A model generated the notes under the pieces. The model saw only the letters and a list, made by a program, of their open reading frames with translations, ran no database searches and was not told the origin of the DNA. Positions 46,065 to 55,418 of a stretch of 64,000 bases of DNA are shown piece by piece. Position numbers and translations under genes: made by a program. Positions within the stretch are counted from its first letter, which is position 1. Each line of letters starts with the position of its first letter. The stretch is from CAWDMC01 sp963803295 (lineage in GTDB: Bacteria > Acidobacteriota > Terriglobia > UBA7540). The stretch spans positions 434,001 to 498,000 of the forward strand of contig CAWDMC010000002.1 of NCBI GenBank assembly GCA_963803295.1. Reading direction: 5' to 3'.

Positions 46065-49000
46065 ATGGCTCGAAAGCATGCGGTAGCAAGGCTCGGCGTC
46101 TTGTTCTTCGTCTGTTTGGGTTGGATCACAATCTGTACGACCCATGCTCTCGCGCAGGGACAAGGGGCGACGGCCACGCTTACCGGTCAGGTTACAGATC
46201 CGTCCGGTGCGGCAATGCCCGGCGTTCAACTTAGCCTGAAGAGTACAGCGGGCGGCCAACCTATCAACACGACGAGCAATGAGACGGGTTACTATCGGTT
46301 CTCTTTTCTCCGGCCAGATACCTATACGCTGACGGCAACCAAGGAGAATTTTGGGGAAGTTACCATCCCCAACATAAACCTCCAGGTGAACCAGTCTTCT
46401 GACATTGATGTGACATTGAAGCCTGGCGCTGTCAAACAGGAAGTAACCGTCTCCGCTTCTGCCGTGGCACTCGAAACTCAGAGTTCCTCGGTGGGCGGAG
46501 TGATAAGTCAGAAGATGGAGCAGCAATTGCCCACCATTCTCCGAGATCCTACCGGTTTGGCAAACCTGGTTCCGGGCGTGACGTCTGACCATCGCTCCTA
46601 CTCGGTTTCCGATTCCTCGGGAGTGTCTTACCAGGGCCGGCTCGATCTGGAGATCAACGGAGGATACCGGTCTCAGGCTGTGGCGATGGTAGACGGAGTT
46701 GACGTCACCTTCATAGCCGGAGACTTCACCTCCACCCCCATTGTTCCGACTCCCGATTTCACCCAAGAGTTCAAGGTGCAGACCAACAGCCTGGGGCCGG
46801 AGTTTGGACGTGGGCTGGCGGTCCTCAACATTGTCACTCGCAGTGGGACTAACTCATTGCATGGTACGGGCTTTGAGTTCCTCCAAAATAGTCACCTCAA
46901 TTCCCAGGATCTTTTCAGTAACAGGGCCCATCAATTGAAGGCGGATGCCAAGCGCAACCAGTTTGGTGGGGCGGTAGGGGGGCCGGTCTACATCCCCCAC
47001 CTTTATGACGGCCGGAATAAGACTTTCTGGTTCGTCAACGTAGAACAAATGCGGCAGAGAAGGGCGTTGCCGGTCGCCCTCCGGGTTCCCAATGCTGCGG
47101 AGCGCTCAGGGGACTTTTCCGGTGACTATGCGTCCAACGACACCCCGATCACCGTCTATGACCCCACCGCCGCGTTCCAGGACGCAAATGGGGTCTGGAT
47201 GCGCCCGGCGTTTGCGGGCAATATCGTGCCGAGCTCCGTTTGGCTGGATCCCGCGTTCGCCAACAATGTCATGAAATATTTCCCGGCTCCGAACAATCCC
47301 GGTACGCTCAGCTCAGGAGGACACTACACGGGCATTGGGAACTACCAGGTAGCCGGATCCGCTCCGCTCAACTTCAACCGGTACGATGTCAAGATTGATC
47401 AAAATATTGGCTCCTCCCACAGGCTTATGGGCCGGTATTCGCGCTCCCTCTATCAGGTAAAACCGCTGGACGTTTTCCAGAACGCCGCCAGTTCGCAAAG
47501 CTACAGTACCCGTGACAATACTCAAACAGGGGTTAATGGTGTTCTATCCTGGACGTGGACAGCCTCGCCCAACACGGTCGTTACGAATGCCATCACCCTG
47601 TCGCACAACATTGACGACTCCAACCAACCCAAATTCGACCCCACCCAACTTGGTGGACCCTTTGCCAGCGGGGCGATCGCATCCTACCTCAATCGCTATA
47701 CGGGGGGAGGGGCGTTTCCGAATCTTTCCTTCGGAAACTATGCCACCATGGGCAATGGTTTCGGCAACAATTTCAAGGAACCGGGAGGTAACTACGGGTA
47801 TTCAGGTGGTGTTACTCACACCGTCGGCCGGCACACGCTCAAGGCCGGGTTCCAGTTCGAGTGGCTGGTGTTCTCCGATGATCTGAACAAAGGGTTTGGC
47901 GGAACGATGAGTTTTACGGGGGCCTGGACGTGCGGGCCGACCATTTTCCCCTGCGCATCTAACACGGGAGACGGCTTGGCTGATTTTCTGCTCGGAGACC
48001 ACAACGGTGGCGTGATCAATGCTGCCTTTGCCTCCGTCTATTCAGACAAGTATTTTGCCGGATATTTTGCGGATGATTTCCGCGTAACGCCAAAGCTCAC
48101 TTTAAACCTCGGGTTCCGGTATGATTACTGGACACCTTTCACGGAAAGGAACAACCACGAGTGGAGGTTCAATCCCGATGTCTTTAATCCAATCGGGAGT
48201 TCTATCGGACCCAATACGGGAGGTGTGACGGTAAATCAAGTCCTGGCTGGGCTCGGAAACAGGCCGCTCCAGGGCGTGGTGCAGTTCCCGTCGAGCCCCG
48301 GAGTCACCGGACGCGGCATGGTTCCTGCCGACAAAACCAATTTCTCGCCCAGGCTCGGGTTGGCCTATCAGATCAATTCGAAGCTGGTTTTCCGCGCCGG
48401 CTTCGCGAAACTGTACGGGCTTTCTACCCTTGCTCCTGGTCCTTCCACGCCAGGGAACGGGACCTTTGGTGCCGCGACGAACTCAACAGCTTCTGTCGAT
48501 GGGGTTCACCGGAGTACCAATGCCGACAACCCCTGGCCGGCAGGTTTCAACGTCCCCACCTACGACAGGCTGGGCGCTCTGTCCCTGTTGGGGACCGGCA
48601 TCCTTGGTGGGGCCACCGGGCAGGTGACTCCCTACCAGTGGCAGTGGAGCGGTGGGTTCCAGTATGAGTTGCCCGGCAACGCCCTAATCGGGGTAGGTTA
48701 CGCAGGGAGCCGAGGCCATCGCTTGTCGTGCGCGTTCTTCTTCTGCGGCGACCAGATCCCTCGCAACCTGGTGCAGCAGTATGGGTCCAGTGTTAACAAT
48801 TCCGTGCCGAACCCGTTCTACGGGATCATTACCGATCCCACGGCGGCTCTAAGCGCGCCCACCGTGCAGTTCGGCCAATTGCTCAAACAATGGCCCGCTT
48901 ACACGAACTGGACCGCGGTGTTGCCACCCTGGCAGGGGCCGGATGCCAATCACGACAATTTCCAGACCGGTTTCGATGCCTTGGAAGTGCAAGTGAATAA

Positions 49001-49715
49001 GCGCTTTTCACAGGGTCTGACTTTGGTCGCGGCGTACACCTATTCCAAACTCCTCGCCAACACCGACTCTTTCGAGGCCGGGTATCTCGGACCGGCATAT
49101 GGGTACCAGAACAACGTGGATTACAAAGGTGAGTGGTCACTTTCAGCTTCCGATGTAACCCACAGACTCGTTCTGGGCCATGTCTATGACCTGCCTCTCG
49201 GCAAAGGCCAGCGGTTTGGCTCAAACCTGCCGGCTGTCGTCGACAAGATCGTTGGTCACTGGCAATTCTCCGGAATGACCACGCTGCAGAGCGGCTTCCC
49301 GCTTAACATCGGTGAAACAGGTCACACCACGGGCGCTTTCGGCGGGGGTGATCGTCCCAACCAGATCGGTGGTAGTCCCTGCGGCGACATGGGGCGCTCA
49401 CGTGGGCAGAAGATTTTGGGCTACATGAACCCTGGCGCTTTCTCTACACCGGCAAACTACACTTTTGGGAATGCACCGCGGGTCCTCAACGGTTGCCGCG
49501 CTGATGGCCAGAAAAACTTTGACCTGTCCTTGATCAAGTTCATACCGATCAAGGAGAATTTCAACGTCGAATTTCGCTCCGAGTTTTTTAACGCCTTCAA
49601 CCGGCCGCAACTTGGAGTTCCCAACACGACTTTCAATGGCGGCAGTTTTGGCGTCATCTCCGGTCAGGCGAACGCTCCACGTATCATTCAATTTGGGTTG
49701 AAGATTAACTTCTAA
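46065..49715 (+). CDS. Oar-type TonB-dependent receptor (1216 aa)
   Basis: From the ATG at 46065 (AGGAGGGTGAG upstream), with a signal peptide (LGVLFFVCLGWITICTTHALA). The carboxypeptidase-regulatory-like domain spans about residues 35-120 (ATLTGQVTDPSGAAMPGVQLSLKS), followed by a plug-like region (VALETQSSSVGGVISQ to GTNSLHGTGFEFLQNSHLNSQDLF) and a long beta-barrel that ends RIIQFGLKINF. No TonB box is obvious. It sits next to the GntR gene within the carbohydrate locus, so it probably takes up oligosaccharides made by the Tat-exported hydrolases, as susC-like receptors do in Bacteroidota. A strong terminator follows. Confidence 0.93.
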   Translation: MARKHAVARLGVLFFVCLGWITICTTHALAQGQGATATLTGQVTDPSGAAMPGVQLSLKSTAGGQPINTTSNETGYYRFSFLRPDTYTLTATKENFGEVTIPNINLQVNQSSDIDVTLKPGAVKQEVTVSASAVALETQSSSVGGVISQKMEQQLPTILRDPTGLANLVPGVTSDHRSYSVSDSSGVSYQGRLDLEINGGYRSQAVAMVDGVDVTFIAGDFTSTPIVPTPDFTQEFKVQTNSLGPEFGRGLAVLNIVTRSGTNSLHGTGFEFLQNSHLNSQDLFSNRAHQLKADAKRNQFGGAVGGPVYIPHLYDGRNKTFWFVNVEQMRQRRALPVALRVPNAAERSGDFSGDYASNDTPITVYDPTAAFQDANGVWMRPAFAGNIVPSSVWLDPAFANNVMKYFPAPNNPGTLSSGGHYTGIGNYQVAGSAPLNFNRYDVKIDQNIGSSHRLMGRYSRSLYQVKPLDVFQNAASSQSYSTRDNTQTGVNGVLSWTWTASPNTVVTNAITLSHNIDDSNQPKFDPTQLGGPFASGAIASYLNRYTGGGAFPNLSFGNYATMGNGFGNNFKEPGGNYGYSGGVTHTVGRHTLKAGFQFEWLVFSDDLNKGFGGTMSFTGAWTCGPTIFPCASNTGDGLADFLLGDHNGGVINAAFASVYSDKYFAGYFADDFRVTPKLTLNLGFRYDYWTPFTERNNHEWRFNPDVFNPIGSSIGPNTGGVTVNQVLAGLGNRPLQGVVQFPSSPGVTGRGMVPADKTNFSPRLGLAYQINSKLVFRAGFAKLYGLSTLAPGPSTPGNGTFGAATNSTASVDGVHRSTNADNPWPAGFNVPTYDRLGALSLLGTGILGGATGQVTPYQWQWSGGFQYELPGNALIGVGYAGSRGHRLSCAFFFCGDQIPRNLVQQYGSSVNNSVPNPFYGIITDPTAALSAPTVQFGQLLKQWPAYTNWTAVLPPWQGPDANHDNFQTGFDALEVQVNKRFSQGLTLVAAYTYSKLLANTDSFEAGYLGPAYGYQNNVDYKGEWSLSASDVTHRLVLGHVYDLPLGKGQRFGSNLPAVVDKIVGHWQFSGMTTLQSGFPLNIGETGHTTGAFGGGDRPNQIGGSPCGDMGRSRGQKILGYMNPGAFSTPANYTFGNAPRVLNGCRADGQKNFDLSLIKFIPIKENFNVEFRSEFFNAFNRPQLGVPNTTFNGGSFGVISGQANAPRIIQFGLKINF

Positions 49716-49740
49716 GTTAGCTGCTTTTGGCTGCATATCT

Positions 49741-49787
49741 CCTCGTCCACCTCCTTTCCGAAAAGAGGTGGACGAGGTTTTTCTTTT
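49741..49787 (+). terminator. Strong intrinsic terminator after the receptor gene
   Basis: A perfect 13-bp stem CCTCGTCCACCTC (49741-49753) / GAGGTGGACGAGG (49765-49777), followed by TTTTTCTTTT. Confidence 0.93.
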
Positions 49788-49805
49788 GATGTATGAAGGT
49801 TTCCT

Positions 49806-49858
49806 GTAGGGGCAGGCCTTGTGCCTGCCCTGGGCGACCGCAAGGGGTCGCCCCTACG
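49806..49858. repeat. Double-hairpin GTAGGGGC repeat
   Basis: Outer GTAGGGGC/GCCCCTAC arms enclose GGGGCAGGC-CTTGT-GCCTGCCC and GGGCGACC-GCAAG-GGGTCGCCC. This double palindrome lies between the terminator and the next gene. Confidence 0.7.
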
Positions 49859-49881
49859 ACTGGGAATGTTAGACTTCCTGC

Positions 49882-51528
49882 ATGGATGGAAATAAACGAT
49901 CACATGGCCCGATGGAATTTTGGGCTGCTCTGCTTGCAGCAATAAGCTTGACCGCGGCGGCCGGAGAGTTGCTCGCACAGGACGGCCCCTCACTGAAGGG
50001 CCGCGTGGCCGAATACCCGGCCCAAAGCGTCGATCAAACTTCCAAGAACGCCGATAAAACCACTCTTGAACTGCGAAAAGCTCTGAAGTCACGGCCGAAC
50101 AATGCGGAACTCCACTACCGGTTAGGTGTTCTGCTTAACGAGACTGGCGACGTCACGGGGGCGGCGGCCCAACTCAAAGAAAGTGTGCGTTTGCGACCCC
50201 TCTACCCGGAAGCGCACTTCGCCCTGGGACTGCTGCAGTGGCAGCAGCAGGACTTGGATGTAGCTATTCGTGAGGTCCGCAGGGCCCTTTCCGAGAGACA
50301 ACATTATCCCGAGGCCCATAACGCGTTGGGCCTGCTACTGGGCAAGAAGGGTTGGGACGAAGAGGAGGTTGCGTACCAGTTCCGTGAGGCGATCCGGCAG
50401 CGCCCTGACTTCGCAGACGCCCACTACAACCTCGGTTTGGTTCTGGCGCAGATGCTTAAGGTCGATGAGTCGATCGCTGAACTAAAGGAAGCTGTGCGCC
50501 TGACGCCCAATGCTGCTGAGGCTCACAACAGCCTGGGCTTGGCCCTGGCTGAACGCAACGTCGATGAGGCCATTGGCGAATACGAGAAGGCACTTAAGCT
50601 CAGGCCCAGCTATATTGAGGCCGACTACAACCTGGCCCTCGCCTATCGGCGTAAGTACGGTGTCCAACGCGAAATTGAGCAGCTCCGGAAAGCGCTCAGC
50701 CTTGACCCGAAGAACGTGATTGTGCGCAACACCCTCGCCCTTCGGCTCGAAGAAGTTGGAAACAACGAAGAACTTGCCGTCCTTGCCCGCGAGAGCGTCG
50801 CCATGCTACCCGACTCGGCGGAAGCCCATTTGAGCCTGGCTAAGGTGCTTCTCAGGAAAGGTGAGAGTGACGCGGGTCTTCGCGAGCTGCAAAGGGCAGT
50901 GGCCTTGAAGCCGAACCTGCAAGAGGCGCAATTCCAGTTGGGTCAAACCTTGCGACGCCTGGGAAGGAAAGAAGAAGCGGCGGTTCACCTCAAACAAGCT
51001 GCTGATATCCGCCAGAACGAACAGAACGCCATCGGTGGGAGTATTCGACTGAATTCGGCGCAGGAAAAGCTCAACAAAGGCCAGCTTGACGATGCCGTTG
51101 CCATACTCCGGGAAGCTGCCGGCATGGTGCCTGAATGGCCTGACGTTCATTGGCGCCTGGGAAACGTCCTGCTGATGAAAGGCCAGACCGATGAGGCCAT
51201 CTCCGAGTTTAATCGTGCGCTTGCACTGGAGCCGAACTACTTCGAAGCTTTCTATAATCTGGGCTTGGCTTACCTTGCCAAGCAGAACTTTGACCTGGCT
51301 GTAAGCCAATTCCGGCATGCGATCGATCTGCGGCCTTCTTCGGCGGAGGCACATCGGTTGTTGGGCGCCGCCCTGTTGGCACAGGGTGAGGTCGAACCCG
51401 CGACAGACGAGCTACAACAGGCGATACAAATCGGCCCCAGCTCTGCTGAGGCGCACTATCAGCTTGGAGTGGCCTATCGCAAATTGGGGAAGCCGCGTCA
51501 GGCCGAGGAGCAATTTGAAGAAGGCTAA
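49882..51528 (+). CDS. TPR protein, N-terminal part (broken by stop codons)
   Basis: 548 codons with an N-terminal signal-like segment (FWAALLAAISLTAAAGELLA) and tandem TPRs (YPEAHFALGLLQWQQQDLDVAIREVRRAL, PDFADAHYNLGLVLAQMLKVDESIAELKEAV). The frame ends QFEEG at 51528 although the repeats continue downstream in the same frame. Between 51523 and 51550 the other frame reads AKTFGASDP, which joins naturally to EQQLEAAKLLDAG after the stop codons. Two compensating one-base changes, an insertion near 51523 and a deletion near 51549, would give one intact protein of about 735 codons. Assembly error or a decaying gene. Confidence 0.82.
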   Translation: MDGNKRSHGPMEFWAALLAAISLTAAAGELLAQDGPSLKGRVAEYPAQSVDQTSKNADKTTLELRKALKSRPNNAELHYRLGVLLNETGDVTGAAAQLKESVRLRPLYPEAHFALGLLQWQQQDLDVAIREVRRALSERQHYPEAHNALGLLLGKKGWDEEEVAYQFREAIRQRPDFADAHYNLGLVLAQMLKVDESIAELKEAVRLTPNAAEAHNSLGLALAERNVDEAIGEYEKALKLRPSYIEADYNLALAYRRKYGVQREIEQLRKALSLDPKNVIVRNTLALRLEEVGNNEELAVLARESVAMLPDSAEAHLSLAKVLLRKGESDAGLRELQRAVALKPNLQEAQFQLGQTLRRLGRKEEAAVHLKQAADIRQNEQNAIGGSIRLNSAQEKLNKGQLDDAVAILREAAGMVPEWPDVHWRLGNVLLMKGQTDEAISEFNRALALEPNYFEAFYNLGLAYLAKQNFDLAVSQFRHAIDLRPSSAEAHRLLGAALLAQGEVEPATDELQQAIQIGPSSAEAHYQLGVAYRKLGKPRQAEEQFEEG

Positions 51529-51558
51529 GACATTTGGGGCTAGCGATCCGAGCAGCAA

Positions 51559-52089
51559 CTCGAGGCGGCCAAGTTGCTGGATGCTGGTTCCGCAAAAGTC
51601 AGCAAAGGAGACCTGGAGGGAGCCATCGCTGATTTCAGACGGGCCGTGGCCATCTCGCCCAAGCTGCCTGAGGTTCACCAATTTTTGGGGGCAGCCTTGC
51701 TGACAAAGGCTGACTTTGACGGAGCCATTGCGGAACTACAGCGGGCGACAGAACTTAGGCCGAACTACTTCGATGCCTTGTACGACCTCGGGCTGGCTCG
51801 TGGTCAGAAGGGTGATCTGGATAGCGCTATCCTGCAGTTCAAAGAGGCTTTGAAAGTGGATGCCGATCGGCCCGAGTGCAACGACGATCTTGGAACTGCG
51901 TACGCGCGAAAAGGTGATTTCGGGGCCGCCGTTCAGGCGTTCCAGCGCGCTGTCTCGCTGAAGCCCGGGTTCGCGCAGGCGCAATATCACTTGGCGCTGG
52001 CGCTTTCTAGGAAGGGGGATCTGGAGGCCGCCCGCGCGGCCCTCGCAAAGGCTCAGGAATTGGACCCGCGCTATAAAGCTGCCCAATGA
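51559..52089 (+). CDS. TPR protein, C-terminal part
   Basis: Same frame as the N-terminal part, resuming after in-frame TAA and TAG with QQLEAAKLLDAGSAKVSKGDLEGAIADFRRAVAISPKL and four or five further TPRs to a proper stop (AQELDPRYKAAQ). Translation from the TTG at 51574 alone would give a TPR fragment without a signal peptide, so it is unlikely to be an independent gene. It is written as a separate entry only because of the break. Confidence 0.75.
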   Translation, partial: LEAAKLLDAGSAKVSKGDLEGAIADFRRAVAISPKLPEVHQFLGAALLTKADFDGAIAELQRATELRPNYFDALYDLGLARGQKGDLDSAILQFKEALKVDADRPECNDDLGTAYARKGDFGAAVQAFQRAVSLKPGFAQAQYHLALALSRKGDLEAARAALAKAQELDPRYKAAQ

Positions 52090-52231
52090 AAGGAACAAAT
52101 CGGCACATCGACAGGTTCGACGTGCAACTCTTGGAACGGCTGGCAGGTTCTTGTCTTGAGGACCGCCCGAAACGATGATAACGAGTTCTGTAGCGGCGCT
52201 CGGCAGGCTGCGGAAAACGCGTCCCTACCTT

Positions 52232-52315
52232 CATTCTGAGGAGCTGAAAGCGACGAAGAATCTCGCATTGTAACTGAAAATACACGAAGCGAGATCCTTC
52301 GCTATGCTCAGGATG
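52232..52315. repeat. Compound nested palindrome, second copy
   Basis: CATTCTGAG (52232-52240) and CTCAGGATG (52307-52315), enclosing CGAAGAATCTCG and CGAGATCCTTCG. Each arm pair has about one mismatch. The arm order and the core ATCTCG/CGAGAT match the copy at 14483-14576. Confidence 0.75.
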
Positions 52316-52531
52316 AAAGCTTTGGAAGGTCTTTCCGTAACCTACTAATGTCTAGATGAGTGCCGAAAGGAAGCGGTCGCAGAGTGGCCTTCCGCAAGCG
52401 AAACCTGTCGACATGGCGCTGTCTCGTTTGCAGCAAGTGTTACAAAATACCTCACTTTTACGATTTCTCAATTCGAAAATCGTCCAGGTTGAGTCATCAA
52501 GCTATTGTAAATAGGAGACTTGAAAAATAGT

Positions 52532-52567
52532 GTCTCATTTGTCTCATTTGTCTCCCTTGTCTCATTT
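52532..52567. repeat. 9-bp tandem repeat, four units
   Basis: GTCTCATTT, GTCTCATTT, GTCTCCCTT, GTCTCATTT in a row. Confidence 0.8.
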
Positions 52568-52763
52568 CCATGGATCACTATTGAGAGTGGGTTGTGAGTC
52601 GGCGATTGGCCAAAAGGCCGCCCTCTACCACTGGCGGGATCTCCTTTAGCTTTTAAGTTTTCCGTGAACGGGGCAGACAAAGCTGAGGTAGGCAGCAGCT
52701 GGACGGGAGGCAGACACCTCCCGGCGGAGGACTCAAGGAATAGAGTGAAAATCTGCTGAAACG

Positions 52764-52925
52764 GACCCACGATGTTATTGAAAAAAAAGGAGAGCGAGGC
52801 GAGGCGAATTAGGTAAAAGGGGAAAGCAACAAAAGTGCCAGATGGAGCGTGAACAGAAAAGGCGGAGCCGGAGAGCTTTAGCCGACGAAGAAAATCCGTC
52901 AAAACCGACCCACGATGTCATAGAA
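52764..52925. repeat. Two copies of a GACCCACGAT element
   Basis: GACCCACGATgttattGAA (52764-52782) and GACCCACGATgtcataGAA (52907-52925), each followed by an A-rich run and GAGAGCG; a third copy is GACCCACGATctcgttGAA at 5842-5860. Confidence 0.6.
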
Positions 52926-52941
52926 AACAAAAAGAGAGCGA

Positions 52942-52978
52942 CGTCAGTCAGACCAGGGGACGTCAGTCAGACCAGGGA
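52942..52978. repeat. 19-bp direct repeat, two copies
   Basis: CGTCAGTCAGACCAGGGGA (52942-52960) is followed by CGTCAGTCAGACCAGGGA (52961-52978). Confidence 0.8.
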
Positions 52979-53040
52979 TGGTAGAAAGATGAAAAGCAGC
53001 AGAAACACCGTTTGGATCTGAAAATGTTCAAAACTCCAGA

Positions 53041-53064
53041 CGGCGGTCGCAGACCGTCGCTACA
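53041..53064. repeat. GTAGCG palindrome, minus orientation
   Basis: CGGCGGTC (53041-53048) and GACCGTCG (53052-53059), one mismatch, followed by CTAC. On the minus strand it reads GTAGCGACGGTC, the prefix shared with the copies at 3496 and 5921. Confidence 0.55.
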
Positions 53065-53118
53065 GCGATGGTCGCCACTGTATTGTGCAATCCTCAGTAG
53101 TGTGGGAAACGAGGCCGT

Positions 53119-55368
53119 ATGAATGGATCATTTACGCGACGACAAATATTAAAGGCTGCGACAGCTGCGACTTTCACAGCCGGCTTAATGGGAGGAGAAA
53201 CTACTTCGACGGATGCAAAAGCGATGTCATCTGCACGTGCTCCGCTCGCAGTTTCAGAAACCGAAAGCAATCTCCCCTGGTATCGCCGTTTATTGGTGGG
53301 TATCGAAGTTGGACCGACAGCCGCAAATGATAAGGACGAGATCTTCTATTCGCGCGCAACCGGCAAGGGAATTGTGGAAAGCCTCGTCAGGGCCCGAGCC
53401 GAGTATGCCGTCATTTTCATGAAGGATCAGGATTTCAGCTACTACAACTCGAAGGTTGTGCGCCAGTGCCCGAATCTGCAGGGACGGGACCTGCTTCGGG
53501 AAGTCCTCGACGAGGCCAAAGGGCATAACTTGCCCATCATCGCTTACTTCCAGATTCAATACGACAGTGGAGCTTGGCGCGCTCATCCTGAGTTTAGGAT
53601 GAAGGATGTAACGGGCAAAGATATTCCCGATCGCCTGTGTTACAACTCGGGCTATCTGGAGTATAACCAGAGTGCGCTGGATGAATTGTTGAAATATGAG
53701 ATAGTTGGGTTCCATGTCGATATGCTGGACTATGGGTTTGGACCGCCCTACGGGTGCTGGTGTGAGCATTGCCAGTCCCGTTTCAGGGAAGAATTCAACA
53801 TGGACATGCCGCGTCCGGAGAAACCGAGTTGGGATGAGGCATGGGAAAAGATACTGCAGTTTCGAGCGAGGTCCAACACGCGCTTCTCCCAAAGCGTGAA
53901 CTCATTTGTGAAGGCAAAGCGGCCAGATGTTGCGGTGGACTTTAACTATCATGGATACCCGCCGTTTTCCTGGATCGAGGGTGAGCTTCCCGTAATGCAT
54001 GCGATGAACGGGGACTTCGTCACAGCGGAGGGCCTACCGTGGGTGTTTGGTCATAACAATCCCAGCCTGCTCGCACTATTTATGAGCGGCGCCCGCCTGG
54101 GTGGGCCCATCCAAGTCGCCACTTCGAGGTCCGTCTACGACTACTTTGATCCCACGGTGCGTCCTGTGGCCGAAATGAAGTGGGAAGTCCTGACCTACAG
54201 TGCGCATGGTTTACAATGCACGGTGGTCGACAAGGTCAATTATGACGGGACTGAGGAGGCCCTCGTTTACGAACGGCTGGGGGAGGTGTTTGGGGAGGTC
54301 CGGGAAAAGCACGATTTGTTTAAATACCGGCCGATCCAGGAAGTAGGACTCTACTATTCCAGCCGTAGTCGTGATTGGTTTGGCCGAGAGGACGCGCCCA
54401 AGTACTTTGCGGCCTTCTCGGGTGCGCACCGGGCGTTGGTCGAGTCGCACATCACGCTGGGCATGATTATGGATGAGAATGTCTCAGCCGAGCGCCTGCG
54501 AGAATTCCCCGTAGTTTATCTGGCGAACGCTGCGATCCTGAGCGATAAGGAAATCGCTCTATTCGACGAGTACGTTGCTCAGGGAGGCAATCTGCTCGTC
54601 ACCGGGCTAAGCGGGCTCTTCGACCACTATGGTGCTCTGCAAAATGAGTCATCATTGGCCACTCTACTAGGCGTACGGCTCGTCAAGCCCATATTGGAAT
54701 ATCACGACAATTACGTTCGCCTGCCCGGGGAATTGAGCGGCTCCGACGGCGGCTTTCTCGTAAATGATATTCCTTTGAACTGGGCCGCATTGACCTACGG
54801 TCCTGCGGCGGCTTTCGAGGCAACTCAAGCCAAGCCTTACGGCGAGCTTCTCACCGCCTTTCGGACCCGCCAGGAACCATCGTTCGCTCCGCTCTCCGCA
54901 GGTGAGAAGGCTGGTCCGGCCATGTTCGTCAACCAGAAGGGAAAAGGGAAGACTGTATTGGTCCCATGCTCGCCCGACGCCGCTCTCATGAGTAACTACA
55001 GAATTCCCGAGAATCGCATTCTGATTCGTAACCTCGTCCGCTTCTTGAATCCGGATCCTCGCGTCAAGGTTCGGGCACCCGCGAACGTCGAGATCGTGCT
55101 CGTGCAGGACAAGGCGAGGGAACGCCTTATCCTACACCTTCTCTGTTTTTCGGCGCCGCCCACAGCCACGGCGGCAGCTTTTCCTAAAGGGAGGCTGGTT
55201 CTGCCCCCGATCATGGAGGAACCGATGATGTACCAGGCCCAGATCGATGTAAATGGGCGATTTTCGAAGGTTGAGGCCATAGGTCGCGACTCGCAAGCTT
55301 CAGTAAACGGAAATCACATTGTTTTGCGGACCTCTGAAGTGCACGATGCCTTGATCATTCACGTTTAG
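53119..55368 (+). CDS. GHL6-type Tat-exported glycoside-hydrolase-like protein, paralogue 5
   Basis: 749 aa with a Tat start (MNGSFTRRQILKAATAATFTAG). Barrel landmarks: FMKDQDFSYYNSKVVRQCPNLQGRDLLREVL, GFHVDMLDYGFGPPYGCWCEHCQSRF (Asp at the position of Asp206 of paralogue 1, plus the CxCxxC cluster) and NGDFVTAEGLPW. The amidotransferase-like domain reads FPVVYLANAAILSDKEIALFDEYVAQGGNLLVTG. The N-terminal half is less like the operon paralogues, so it may act on another linkage. GAGG lies upstream of the ATG. It begins a plus run of paralogue 5, RraA-like, UnbV-like and URO-D-like genes. Confidence 0.82.
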   Translation: MNGSFTRRQILKAATAATFTAGLMGGETTSTDAKAMSSARAPLAVSETESNLPWYRRLLVGIEVGPTAANDKDEIFYSRATGKGIVESLVRARAEYAVIFMKDQDFSYYNSKVVRQCPNLQGRDLLREVLDEAKGHNLPIIAYFQIQYDSGAWRAHPEFRMKDVTGKDIPDRLCYNSGYLEYNQSALDELLKYEIVGFHVDMLDYGFGPPYGCWCEHCQSRFREEFNMDMPRPEKPSWDEAWEKILQFRARSNTRFSQSVNSFVKAKRPDVAVDFNYHGYPPFSWIEGELPVMHAMNGDFVTAEGLPWVFGHNNPSLLALFMSGARLGGPIQVATSRSVYDYFDPTVRPVAEMKWEVLTYSAHGLQCTVVDKVNYDGTEEALVYERLGEVFGEVREKHDLFKYRPIQEVGLYYSSRSRDWFGREDAPKYFAAFSGAHRALVESHITLGMIMDENVSAERLREFPVVYLANAAILSDKEIALFDEYVAQGGNLLVTGLSGLFDHYGALQNESSLATLLGVRLVKPILEYHDNYVRLPGELSGSDGGFLVNDIPLNWAALTYGPAAAFEATQAKPYGELLTAFRTRQEPSFAPLSAGEKAGPAMFVNQKGKGKTVLVPCSPDAALMSNYRIPENRILIRNLVRFLNPDPRVKVRAPANVEIVLVQDKARERLILHLLCFSAPPTATAAAFPKGRLVLPPIMEEPMMYQAQIDVNGRFSKVEAIGRDSQASVNGNHIVLRTSEVHDALIIHV

Positions 55369-55418
55369 TGCGCAAGCGAAGACCCGGAGCTTAATGGTTA
55401 AACCAGGAGGATTCTTCC

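Larger units (their letters stand above)
52090..53118. other. 1-kb spacer packed with short repeats, no gene supported
   Basis: It holds the palindrome 52232-52315, 9-bp microsatellite units (52532-52567), two copies of a GACCCACGAT element (52764-52782 and 52907-52925), a doubled 19-bp unit (52942-52978) and a GTAGCG palindrome (53041-53064). The 144-codon minus frame at 52468-52902 translates these repeats and is unsupported. Confidence 0.65.

Noticed and set aside
51526..51543. Pyrrolysine or stop readthrough in the TPR gene
   Set aside because: There is a TAA as well as a TAG within a shifted segment; compensating indels restore the protein.
52468..52902. 144-codon minus ORF
   Set aside because: It covers short repeats (NETRETNETNET from the 9-bp units) and has no plausible family.
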